Made by a program: the position numbers and the translations under genes. A model generated the notes under the pieces. It had not been told where the DNA came from and searched no databases. It saw nothing but the letters and a program-made list of their open reading frames with translations. Below, piece by piece: positions 31,191 to 41,598 of a stretch of DNA of 64,000 nucleotides. The stretch is from Turbatrix aceti (taxonomy: Eukaryota > Nematoda > Chromadorea > Rhabditida > Panagrolaimidae), in the NCBI GenBank assembly GCA_963969345.1, contig OZ017766.1:8432001-8496000 (forward strand), given 5' to 3'. How positions within the stretch are numbered: the first letter of the stretch is position 1; each line of letters begins with the position of its first letter.

Positions 31191-32424
31191 ATGGCTCGCA
31201 CCATGGCGGCTGCTGCTATGTTGCTTGCTGTACTTTTTGTGATGATTTTGGGCAACGTTGGGGGTGCTCCTATTTTTGGCTATGGTGGTAGCGGTGGAGG
31301 TGCCTACGGTGGTGGGGGTGCCTACGGTGGTGGTGGCAGCCGCGGTGGCCCCCGTTGGAATTGGGGATACAATTATGGCGATTCTACGCCGGTTGAGGTC
31401 CTCTGGCCGCCTCGGAATCCACCACGGATAGCACCGTTGTTTACGGCTATTCCGCCTCCTTACGTGGCAACGACGACTACGACTACCGTTTCCCCCACGA
31501 ATACGGTTTGTACAATTTTTTTGGAGTTTTTTTAGCCTAAAAATTGTAGAAAACCCCAAAAGTGGTCTCGACGGGAACAACGACGTCAGACCTTATAACT
31601 ACCGTATCCGGAGTTACGACACTTCAATCCTCGTCGTCTACCGTATCTGGATCGATTTCGTCAACTGAAACCCCATTATCTACCGTAGTACCATCATCTA
31701 CAGGCCCGGTTACGGTATCGACAACGAGTGAAACGTCTACATCGTCGATCGTTTCTTCAACGGCACCAGTTACGGTTCCCGCGACGAATGAACCGACCAT
31801 ACCCTCCGGAAATACCGCAGAACCGTCAGCTGCACCTGTTTCGTCTACCACAGAGGCCTCAGCCCCAACGACTGCTCCCGCAACGAATGAGCTGACTACA
31901 CCCGCCTCTTCGGCATCGACAGGTGCAACGGAGCCCACAGCAACGACGGAAGCTCCTACGACAAGTGAGGTAACCACACTTTCTCCTGCAACGACAGTTA
32001 CGGTCACTGAGCCAGTTTCGACCACTGAAGCGGCTATTTCGTCGACGGAACCACCTACTACCGTGGACCCTACACCCGAAGATACGACAAGTTATTCTAC
32101 AACGACGGAAGCGCCACTGACCACCACCGATGAAACCACGGTTTGTTTGGCCTAAAAACTGAAAAATAATTGAAAACTAACATAAAATATGGTTTTCTAG
32201 ACAACTGATATCGTAACGACGACTGCGTCACTGTCCACGAGTGAAGCATCGACGACGACGTCTGAGCCACCTTCCTCGACAACACCGGCAAGTCCCCTGT
32301 CCGATGGCGGTGAGAACTGAAAATCCGTGACGACCGCAACAATCGTTTCCCGCTTTCAGACTACCTGCCTTCCGAATTGACACAAAATGTGTATTATGAA
32401 TCCCTTGATTTTGATTACCCGTAA
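31191..32424 (+). CDS. Secreted Gly-rich and Thr/Ser-rich (mucin-like) protein
   Basis: Exons are 31191-31505, 31550-32140, 32201-32309 and 32360-32424, giving 359 residues. A signal peptide (cleavage near GNVGG-AP, about residue 26) is followed by a Gly/Tyr-rich segment with GGGAYGGGG repeats, then about 230 residues dominated by Thr, Ser, Pro and Val typical of O-glycosylated mucin-like stalks. It ends NVYYESLDFDYP. The first intron's acceptor (AAATTGTAG, 31549) is pyrimidine-poor but is the only one that keeps frame with the GTTTGT donor, which is also used by intron 2. No membrane helix follows, so secretion to cuticle, gland or eggshell is plausible. An AATAAA lies near 32463. An in-frame ATG at 31203 is an alternative start. 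Confidence 0.72.
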
Positions 32425-32764
32425 AAAATGTTATCGTTTTTTTTAAAGAAGAAGAAGAATGAAATAAAGTAACGTCAAGAACTTTTTACGATACAGACGG
32501 AAGTAAAAAAGCATGCGCACGCAGAAGGAATTCTTGAAACGAAAGAACGATTGATGCCGAAAAGAATTTTACGATACAAAAGAACCGTAACAAAAGTAAG
32601 AAAGAAACGCGCTCGTAGAAGAAAATCTTGAAACGAAAATGGTTTCTTTTTTGATTCAGGATGAAAATCTTTTTGAGAGTTGGGTAACCGTATACTTTTG
32701 TGTTATGTCTTCTCTTTTGTGATAGGTAGCGTCAATTTTATCACTCTCTTGTCTCATAATAATT

Positions 32765-33879
32765 ATGTTTGGACATTATAGTTATACTTACGATAGCTTT
32801 TCATGGCCCTACAACTTTCACGATGAACCGACTGGTAACTTCTACGTCGAACAACCGATGTCAACGTATGATCACACAGGCCTGCCAGGAGATGATGCTC
32901 TTCCCAACTTTGAGGTAAGTTTTTTTCTTCTTTGTACCTATTTTTTCGTTGTTTTGTATTCAGGATGACGTCAAGCAACCCGAGCTGACTCACGTCTCAC
33001 AGCCTCCTCCGATATTGTATCCCGAGCTTCCGACCGAAGACGAATACTACGATATCGTGAGTTTTCAAGTTTTCAATCTGTTTTGTATGTTTTTTTCTGT
33101 TTTTTAGGAGGAACCAAGGCGGAAGTCGGTATTCTATCCGTACCTGGCCCAGGGTCTCACCACGCCGTATTTCTCAGGTGGCGAGCTGATATTCGAGAAT
33201 TCGATTGGCGATTTGATGGTAAGTGTTTTTTTCCACGGAACAAAAGAAGTTTTTGTGTTTTAGTTCCAAAGCATGAACGCCGATAACGAAATGTATCATC
33301 CCGACTATGACGAAGCTCTACCGGAAGTCAAACATGAACCAGACTTGCAGCAGTCATCTGTCGTCGATTACGTGACCCCAAAACCTGAATGCCCGGATAT
33401 CGACATCGCCTCCAACGTATGTTTTTTAGGCCTGTTGTTTGTTGTTTCTCATTCAGCATTACTACGGTACATAGGTTACGCCACGCAAAACCGACGATCT
33501 TCGGTATCAATGCCAGGCGTGTGACAAGATTTTCAAGACCAAAAAAGGTATTTTTCCCCTTGATCGTAGGTAAAGACCGTTGAAATGCCGTTTTTTTACA
33601 GGCGCCCAAGCTCACTACGTTGTACACACCAAAAAGCGTCCTCACGTCTGTGGAATCTGCAAAAAAGCCTTCCGGTATCAGTCCAATCTCTGCGAGCATC
33701 GAAGCGTGCACGACGACTACAAACGCTTTGCGTGCAGCATCTGTAAGCGCCGATGTCGTCTGAAGAACAATCTCAAGCGTCACATGCTGATCCACTTCAA
33801 GAATCAAAGCCCTGCAGAATTCCAACAAGCCTGGCTGCCGTACACGAGGCGCTTCTCCCCCCACGATTATATCCCGTAA
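32765..33879 (+). CDS. C2H2 zinc-finger protein (three fingers)
   Basis: Exons are 32765-32914, 32964-33056, 33108-33218, 33264-33416, 33475-33547 and 33602-33879, giving 285 residues. The N-terminal 170 residues are acidic and aromatic-rich without a known domain. Three adjacent C2H2 fingers follow: C182/C185/H198/H202, C210/C213/H226/H230 and C238/C241/H254/H258, joined by short linkers (HTKKRPH, HDDYKRF). Such arrays bind DNA, so a sequence-specific nuclear regulator is likely. The intron before exon 5 has two candidate acceptors; the downstream ACATAG (33474) is needed because the upstream ATTCAG would put a stop in frame. It is convergent with the 5'-nucleotidase gene, 108 bp apart. Confidence 0.85.
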
Positions 33880-33987
33880 ATAGTATTTAGATCCTGTTAT
33901 ACCTTAGATTGATTTCAGATTTCGAACGATATTAATGTTTATTCACAAAAAAAAATTGTTTATTTTTCAGCCGATCGTTGGTTGCTG

Positions 33988-36588
33988 CTACCCACTACCC
34001 ACATCATCGGTTTCTTCGTCGAAAAATTTTGCACAAGTTTTGTTGGGACTCACAGTCCTCGAACTTGAGATTTTGACATTTTGTTGAATCTTTGCAAAGT
34101 GGTCTACCGTGCTTTCGTGGGGTAGGAGCATTTTTTCGGAGCGAAAAAAGTAGAACTGAGGGTAGTGGAGGAGGTTGAAGCACGAGTGGGAGTAGATGTC
34201 TGCGTAGCGCTCTACCTGGGATGCGAAGAAGGTTGTACGGGTTCCAGACCGGAAAAGGGACCCAAAAGAGCCGTAGGCCATGTCCATTAAGTTTGTTACT
34301 TTCTGAAATTGAAAATTTTTACATTTAAGAGAATTATGAAAATCTGCCATAAAGTAGCTTTTCCTATGAAGAGTTTTTTTTCTGTAAAATTCACCTGCCA
34401 GAGGCATGATCTTGCAGAGTTATGATTGCCGGAAATCGCGTTTTTTTTTCATTTTATGCGATTTTTGAGATTTTGTAGCTAAAAAACTACGGTATTTCCA
34501 AAATCAGGGTACATATTGATTGATGTGATTTTCGATAGAAAATCCGAGAAAAATATAAAAATAAAGGGTTATCACCTTGAAAAATGCCGAAAATCGCATT
34601 TAAAAAAGTGTCAAAATGACAACTTTTGTTTCGGCATTTTTCAAAGTGATAACCCTAAATTTTTACATTTTTCTCAGTCTCCATCAAAAATCACGTCGAT
34701 CAATATGTATCCTGATTCTTGAAATGTCGTAGTTTTTTTGCTACAAAACCCCAAAAATCGTCAAAAATGGCAAAAACGCGATTTCAGGCAATCGCAACTC
34801 CGTCAGATCATAAAGCCTCTGGCGGGTGAATTTTACAGTAAAGAAATACTTTTCATAGTAAAAGCTTTTCAATTTTAGGCAAAATTTTGTCTTACCTTCA
34901 TGGAGTTGACACTATCATGGATCTTATCCATGGCACCGGATACGTTGGAACAGTTTTTGTACAACTTTGCCAGTTGCTTGTCCAGCTGGGTAAGTTGTTC
35001 GAACAGACTGTGCCCATCAGTCCAGACAGTCATCTCGTGTTGTAACTCTGGAATGACCAAAAAAGTCCTCCATCCACGATTTTTCTTGGATTTGTGCGCG
35101 TCACCGAAAACGTGATCGCCGATGTAGAGCACGTCCTTGCCCCTCATCTTGAGGAGCTTCTTGAGCGCGTCACAGGATCCACCCGCATAGATGTGACCTT
35201 TTTGGAGGGGTCCATTGTGGCCCCCGACTTTGATATTTCCAGTTTCCCGGTCAATTTCCCGAAAAACTCGGGTCTCGCTGAACCATCGTGGTTTTCGGGC
35301 CCAGACAATGGCAACGTCAAAGAGGTCAAGCCAATCCTTGCCAAGGAGGTGGGTGAGGAGACGATTTGTGTAGTTATAAGGACTGTTCGTCAGGAGAAAT
35401 ACCTTGACTTTCCCCCGACGAAGCTGGGTGAGGAGTTTTCGGGCTTCGGGTGTCTTGACGACGTAGTCATTGATGTGGTCGGCGACAAAGTCGTGTACGT
35501 CGCCTTCCTTGTGCACCCAATCGACGGCACGGAAGACATCGTGCGCGAGAGATTTGTAGGTCATGTTGGTTTCACCGGATTCGACACCCGTTTTGTCGAG
35601 GGTTCTGGAAATGCGTGGATCCAAATGGACTCAATAAGAAAAAAAACACATTTTTAGGCTTGTTTTAGCCTAAAAATTGTTTTTACAAAAAATGAATTTT
35701 GGATGCTTTTAGCACGAAAATAAAATTTTCGCTTCAAGACCGAAAACACAAACCAAACTATTTTGGGTACTTTTGCAAGAAATGATTTTGGCCTAAATTT
35801 ACAAAAAAACAGTACTTTTAGCACGAAAATTTGCTTGTCCCAAAATTTTCGCCGCAAGACCGTAAAAAAGGAAAAACACAGTTTTAGACATGTTTTAGGC
35901 TTAATCGGATTTTACGATAATTTATAGCCCAAAAATTAGTTTTTTTTACGATACATTATCAAAAAATGGACTTTGGGTACTTTTGGCACGAAAACTTGCT
36001 TTGATCTATACAATTTTCGCTTCAAGACCTTAGGTAAACTTACTTTGTAAAACCGGCCAAGCTATCGTAATAATCAATGATCTGTGCAAGACAACACATA
36101 TCCGGTAGATTGAACATCGTGTTGAGAACCACAATCCTCGATTCCGTGAGTTTGAGAAATTTGTTTGGATAGAATTCTTCGATATCCACCTGCTTGAGCA
36201 TATGCGTGCCGTGGCATCCCATGATAATATTCCCGAAAGGATCCACTTTCAGAAAATTTCCATGTTTCATGTCAAACCACAGACCACGGGTTGGAAAAGC
36301 TGCATCGTAGTGGAGAGATTTGAGTAACTTTTCCGGATAGCCGGTTTTGACGAGACGTGTCACAATTCGGTCAAAGAGGAGCGTTTCGTATTGGGGAGAT
36401 TTGTAGACGATCAGCGTGTAATCCAAATCAAAACCAAAATACCTAATTTTATCGAGTCTCAGCGATCGATTGACAAATATCCGAGTCGATGGCTCCATCG
36501 ATGGAGTGATGCGTAATTCCGTGCCTTTGGGTGTACCGGGCTCGCTGTTGTTTGATGCCGGAGATTGTTGCTGACGCTGACTTGCCAT
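33988..36588 (-). CDS. Cytosolic purine 5'-nucleotidase II (HAD superfamily)
   Basis: Exons are 36588-36044, 35604-34896 and 34302-33988, giving 522 residues (NT5C2 family about 560). HAD motif I is [14 protein letters not shown] (Asp54 nucleophile, Asp56); the second-motif region is [12 protein letters not shown]; the late motif is [28 protein letters not shown] and [19 protein letters not shown] blocks match NT5C2. The family hydrolyses IMP/GMP to nucleosides in the cytosol. Exon 2 starts after TTTCCAG at 35605, which keeps phase with the strong GTAAGT donor; the open frame further upstream is intronic. The acidic tail of vertebrate NT5C2 is replaced by a short [10 protein letters not shown] end. 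Intron 2 holds PAL copy 5. Confidence 0.9.
34350..34885. mobile_element. PAL fold-back element, copy 5
   Basis: Arms CTGTAAAATTCACCTGCCAG and CTGGCGGGTGAATTTTACAG are inverted copies. The centre is GGGTTATCACCTTGAAAAAT / TTTTTCAAAGTGATAACCC. It lies in intron 2 of the 5'-nucleotidase gene, and its right end (GGCAAAATTTTGTC) abuts that gene's splice donor. Confidence 0.8.
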
Positions 36589-37100
36589 GTTTGCCTACTG
36601 CCGTCAGGAAAAAGGGTAAAATGCGAGTGACAGTGATCGTACTGACCGTACTTAGTTGATCGAGCATGAGAAAATTATGGTAAATTTTTGAATAATGAAA
36701 AATCGACGGGAATGCCGCTGGATGTCTTGAAACGAAAAAAAAAACGACGGCATGGCTCCAAAACCTAAAAAAAAGCAAAAAACTGAAAAAAATACGAAAA
36801 GTATGAAAATAGGCCAAAAAATGACAGATTTTTTTTTATAAAATTTGAAAAACGCAATTGCTGAAAAAACTGGTCTCGGCACGAAAATTGCAATCGAACA
36901 AAGAAAATTGGTCTCAGCACGAAAATTGCAATCGAACAAAGAAAATTGGTCTCAGCACGAAAATTGCAATCGAACAAAGAAAGCTGGTTTCGACACGAAA
37001 ATTTTGCGTCGAGTGTTTTTCGCAAAAACGCCCTCCAGCTTTGCTTGCATTCCATCGATTTTGTCCGTTCAACAGCGACATTTCTCAATTGTCACGTGAG
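36589..37100. repeat. Divergent promoter region with ~46-bp tandem repeats
   Basis: The spacer separates the 5'-nucleotidase (minus) and chromodomain (plus) genes. Positions about 36868-37005 hold three to four copies of a ~46-bp unit, GGTCTCAGCACGAAAATTGC followed by AATCGAACAAAGAAAATT. The unit includes the same GGTCTC..CACGAAAA motif (reverse complement of TTCGTG..GAGACC) seen at 27529-28186. Confidence 0.7.
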
Positions 37101-39777
37101 ATGGCGTCCGGCTCATCGTCTCCGCCTCCCGAAGGCGAATTTGAAGTAGAATCGCTCCTATCGCATCGCGAGACCGACGATGGCCGGGAATTCCGTATTC
37201 GATGGCGTGGCTTTACTCCGTTAGACGACACCTGGGAACCCGAAAGCAATGTTCACGTGAGTTTTTTGATTTTTTTTGTCTGCGAGGAACAATTTTTCAC
37301 GCTGGGTATTTTTTTCAGTGCGAGCAAATCGCCCTCACTTACTACAAAGGAATCCGTGAAAAGTGAGTTTTTATATAACTTTTTTTTACGGTTTGAACAA
37401 TTTTTTTTCAGCTTCGATGCGTATTTCGCTGATCTGGTCGAGAAGGAATATCCCAAGAATTTTGTGAGTTTTTAGGCAATTTTTTTCTGTCAATGAAGTA
37501 AAAATTTTTTCAGAACTTGTCTCCGAAGCGTCTGAACGCCTACATCCAGAAAAAGGGTCCGGCCATTAAGGCTGCTCTCGTTCAGTTCTCTTGGTCGTAC
37601 AAAATCGCCCGTGAAGATCCCGACATCATCGAGGGTGACGTGGCACTCGAGATGTTCAAAAAAATGAAGGTTGGTTTGGAAAAACCTTTTTTTTTCTTTT
37701 TTTGTCGTTTTTATTGTTGAAAGCCATTTTTTCAGCCATCAGACGTCATTGGCTTTTACGCCATTTTTGAGTGCGACGGTGGCGAAGACATTGTTGTCTA
37801 CAACCAGAAATACAAGTCACTGTTCATTTTACCACGAGCCGTCGTCATGAAAACCGGTGAATACGATCAGGTGAGTTACGATCAGTTTTATTTGTTTGCG
37901 TAAAATTATGGTGTTTTTTTCGAGGCGGTGCACGATGGACCTATGGTCTCAACGCGAAAGGGATTTTTGAGGCTTTTTTGACGTTTTTTATTGCAAAAGT
38001 GAGTGTTTTTTAGATTTCAAGAGTGGATTGGGAGTTTTTTGCGATGGCGAATCTATCGGGGATATCAGAAATTCAATAATCGATCGATAAACTCGATTTA
38101 AAAAATTTATTTCGAAAAATAACTATACGATATCAGAATAAAATAGTAGACCGTATTCTACGCCCTCGAAAACCCCCGGATGCCAAAAACTGGAGGATTC
38201 TCCCCATGAAATAAGAAGTTATTTCAATTCTAAAGTTTTTTTCATACAAAAAATGCGCGCTGAAGCATTTCAGTCGAAAGAGGGAAGCTTACTGCCAAGC
38301 CGGTTTCCCATTCTTATATACGAACTTTGGCACTGTGATTAAGTTCATCTTGATCTTTGCAACGAACTTTGCCCGGTAAAAAAATATTAATTTTGACCTA
38401 TGGAAATAATTTATTAATATTTATTTTAAGATTTGAAATAACTTCTTATTTCATGGGGAAAATCTTCCAGTTTTTGGCAACCGGGGGTTTTCGAGGGCAT
38501 AGAATACGGTCTACTATTTTATTCTGATATCGTATAGTTATTTTTTGAGCTACAGTAATTTTTTTCTCAAATTATCGATTTATCGATTTAATATTGATTT
38601 TTTGATAGTGCCATTAAATTTGCCGTAGCCGATAACCCCCAGATCCGTCTTTACACCTAAAAAATATCTACTCTATGCATATGAAAACGGCAAAGAACGA
38701 GTTTTCGCGTTGAGACCATCCATCGTGCGGTGGCCTAAAACGTGTTTTTTTGTGGATTACGAACAGACGTTTTTTTGTTTTACAACGAACACGAGCATTT
38801 TTGTTAATTTCGTTTGAGAAATCGAACTAACGCGAACATTTTTGTAAGTGTTCGCGAACGAACAGATTTTTAGCACATTTTATACAAAATTTTGTCCAAA
38901 CTGGGCATAAAAACGTAAACTTCGGTACTATGCGTTTTCACGTTTTTGGTGACAGTTTTCCTACGTTTTTTATTGCTGAAGGCAATTCACACTATTTGTC
39001 ATTTTTGGAAAAATAACATCAATTTCGGCACCATTAAACTGATTTTACCTAAATTTTTGTTCGTTTTATCTGTTCGGAAAATTTATCTTTGTTCGCGACC
39101 AAACTCGAACAAAGCAAATCTGTTCGCGAATGAACGCGAACGCAAAAATTTGAATTTGTTCGCAAACGAACGCGAACGTTTGCCCATCCCTGGTTACGAT
39201 CACTTTTTGTTGGCCTAAAAACTCTTTTTCTTTCGATCGTTTTTTTTCGGGGCGTTGGCCTAAAATGCATTTTTTTCATGGTCGTTTTTTTCGTTCACCT
39301 AAAAACTGTCTTTTTTCGTAGCGTTGGCCTAAAACGCGTTTTTAGGTATTTTTTACGATTTTGTTTACCTAAAAACTTCCAGTTTTCGAATCGTTGACCC
39401 AAAAACGCGCATATTTTTTTCAGTTCTACGTCGAATTCGACAAACACCACCAGCAATACGTTGGCATGGTAAACACGCTGACGGAAACGATCGACAAGCT
39501 CGAGCCGAAAGCGCGCAGCGATCGTCGCGTCATGGATGACTTGTTCCTCAACTGCTGCTTCCGCCTAATTCTCAGAAAGTTTGTCTCCCGTCCACTCTCG
39601 ACGCGGCGCATGTGGATCGATATCCGGAAGCAGTATGAGCTGCGCAAAGCACATTTCATGAATATCAATTGGGTTCAGACGAAGGAAGAGATTGACCACT
39701 TCCTCGCGCACGGCGTCTTCAACGGCTGGCCGATGCGTCCATCTCGCAGCAAGCGAAGTGGCTCGCGCAACAGGTAA
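37101..39777 (+). CDS. Chromodomain protein
   Basis: Exons are 37101-37256, 37319-37362, 37412-37463, 37514-37669, 37736-37870 and 39424-39777, giving 298 residues. The N-terminal chromodomain spans about residues 14-52; the methyl-lysine cage positions are aromatic (Phe14, Trp35, Phe38), followed by TWEPESNVH. This is the HP1/CEC type, predicted to read methylated histone tails in the nucleus. There is no recognisable chromoshadow domain. The remaining ~245 residues are basic/helical and end PSRSKRSGSRNR, a plausible nuclear-localising tail. The stop at 39775-39777 overlaps a GTAAGT donor-like site, so a further exon is possible; AATAAA at about 39948 supports ending here. The 1.55-kb last intron is filled with nested repeats. 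Confidence 0.85.
37920..38740. mobile_element. Nested inverted-repeat elements in the chromodomain gene's last intron
   Basis: The outer pair GGTGCACGATGGACC...GGTCTCAACGCGAAA (left, from about 37924) and TTTCGCGTTGAGACC...CCATCGTGCGGTGGC (right, to about 38733) are inverted copies. Inside them an inner fold-back spans about 38095-38545, with ATACGATATCAGAATAAAAT and CCTCGAAAACCCCCGG mirrored on the right, and a central block around 38215-38450. No coding sequence is present. Confidence 0.75.
38764..39192. mobile_element. hAT-like MITE in the chromodomain gene's last intron
   Basis: The right end is GTTTGCCCATCCCTG and the left end (CAGACG) is eroded. The flanking octamers ATTACGAA and GTTACGAT agree at 6 of 8 positions, as for a decayed target duplication. 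The interior matches the copies at 12159 and 57402 nearly base for base in the ...CGGCACCATTAAACTGATTT... block. Confidence 0.75.
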
Positions 39778-41598
39778 GTCCATATTTTGTTAGTTTTTTT
39801 TGGGGGGAATTTATTGTTGTGTATTTATTATTGTTGGTATTTTTTCGTCAATCTCCTGCTCGTTCCTCAAAATCAGTCGCGGTTACGGATTGATTATTGT
39901 CTTGTTCTGCCTTCACTTTTTCTTCTGGATTTGTTTTATGGACTTTAATAAAGTTGTTGATGTTTTGAAATTTCGATGGATTTTAGAAGGGGTCTTAACT
40001 GGAAATTCGACTTCTGACATTTTGGAAATTCTTCTCAAAATTTTTCCAAAAAATTGCTTTTATTATCAAAAGTTTTTACCGTAAAATTCACTCGCCTGAG
40101 ACGTCTAATATTGACGGAGTTACGATCGTCTGAAATCGCGTTTTTGCCATTTTTGACAATTTTTGGCACTTCGTAGCTAAAAAATCTACGGCATTTCCAA
40201 CGTCGGGGTACAAATTGATCGACGTGATTTTTGATGGAGAATCTGAGAAGAATATAATAATTTAGGGTTATCACCTTGAAAAATGCCGAAACGAAAATTG
40301 TTATTTTGACACTTTTTTAAATGCGATTTTCTGCATTTCTCAAGGTAATAACCCAATATTTTTATATTTTTCCCAGATTCTCCATCAAAAATCACGTCGA
40401 TCAAAATGTACCTCGACTTTGGAAATGCCGTAGATTTTTTAGCTACAAAGTGCCAAAAATTGTCAAAAATGGCAAAAACGCGATTTCAGACGATCGTAAC
40501 TCCGTCAATAAACATCTCAGGCGAGTGAATTTTACGGTAAAAACTTTTGATAATAAAAGCAACTTTTTGGTAAAATTTCGGGAAGAATTTCTAAAATGTC
40601 ACCGGACACTTAGTACTTTCCTGGGTGTTTTTGGGCAAAATGTAATCATCTAAAAACGGACTTTATGGAATGTGTTTACATTTTCTTTTTTTTTTGTTTT
40701 TCCAACCTAGCTTTAGTGTACATGTAAACAAAACGTGTCAGCATGTTTTTTGCCTGTACATACACCACTGTTTTTCCCTACACTATAGTTTTCAGTTCTC
40801 GTTCATAAGACCTTGCAAAGGTTATATGGTCGGAAATGAGAGGAGAGTGCAATCAGTTGATTCACATGATAAAGACAAGACGAATGCTCATGCACAGTGC
40901 TACAGAGAACTACCAGACCCATGGCCATATAATAATATAGTATAGACAACTTGCATCACACCCAAACTTGGCGAATGTTGCGATAAAAAACATTTATTGA
41001 AAAATATGACCTTTTTTCGGGTCGAAAAACCCATGAAAGCTGAAAAACGACGAAAAAACTGTCGTTTTAGGATAAAGTATCGTAAAACTGATGCATCGCA
41101 AAAAAGTAACAAATTTCAAGCGAAAAATGTTACTTTGAAGTCGCAACGAAAATTCCAAAACGATTGTTACGGTTTTATCGTTAGATTTGATTTTTTTAGT
41201 TTTTGAAGGTTTTTTGTCCATTTTAGGATGATTTTACTATGTTTTTCCGTTTTTTTTTGTACAAAAAGTATGATCACAGTGCTACAGAGAACTACCAGGC
41301 CCAGTTTGCATCACAAAGCAGCCCAGCCCAGGTGATGATGCTGCAGGCTGTGTCAAGCTGGGCTTAGTACCACGGCAGACAACTTCGCTTGCGCTTATCA
41401 CCTTCCCCATTCTCTCGCACTATCAATTTTTACCTGTTCGAAGCACAAAAGGCTTACCTGGGGTCCAAGGGTCCGACCGGGGTCAAAGTCGGTTATATGA
41501 TCGTTATCGTATCGTATAAAAGTAGGATGACAACGCTCACAGAACTGTACAATCAGGCAAGCTAGCAAGGCTCACCTGTCACGTGAATTCATTCATCC
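39778..41598. other. Spacer between chromodomain and UGT genes, with PAL copy 6
   Basis: PAL copy 6 lies at about 40015-40610 (arms CCGTAAAATTCACTCGCC and GGCGAGTGAATTTTACGG). Downstream is the UGT promoter region; CGCTTATCACCTT at about 41393 contains a TGATAA GATA-type site in reverse, of the kind used by intestinal GATA factors (an inference only). A short open frame at 40670-40945 has no support as a gene. Confidence 0.6.

Noticed and set aside
35605..35660. Open frame upstream of 5'-nucleotidase exon 2 (LDPRISR...)
   Set aside because: No acceptor gives the right phase with the GTAAGT donor; TTTCCAG at 35605 does and keeps family alignment.
40670..40945. Open frame proposed as a last exon of the chromodomain gene
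   Set aside because: It is Phe/Cys-rich, lies beyond an AATAAA signal and a transposon, and has no similarity to the protein; kept only as a remote possibility.
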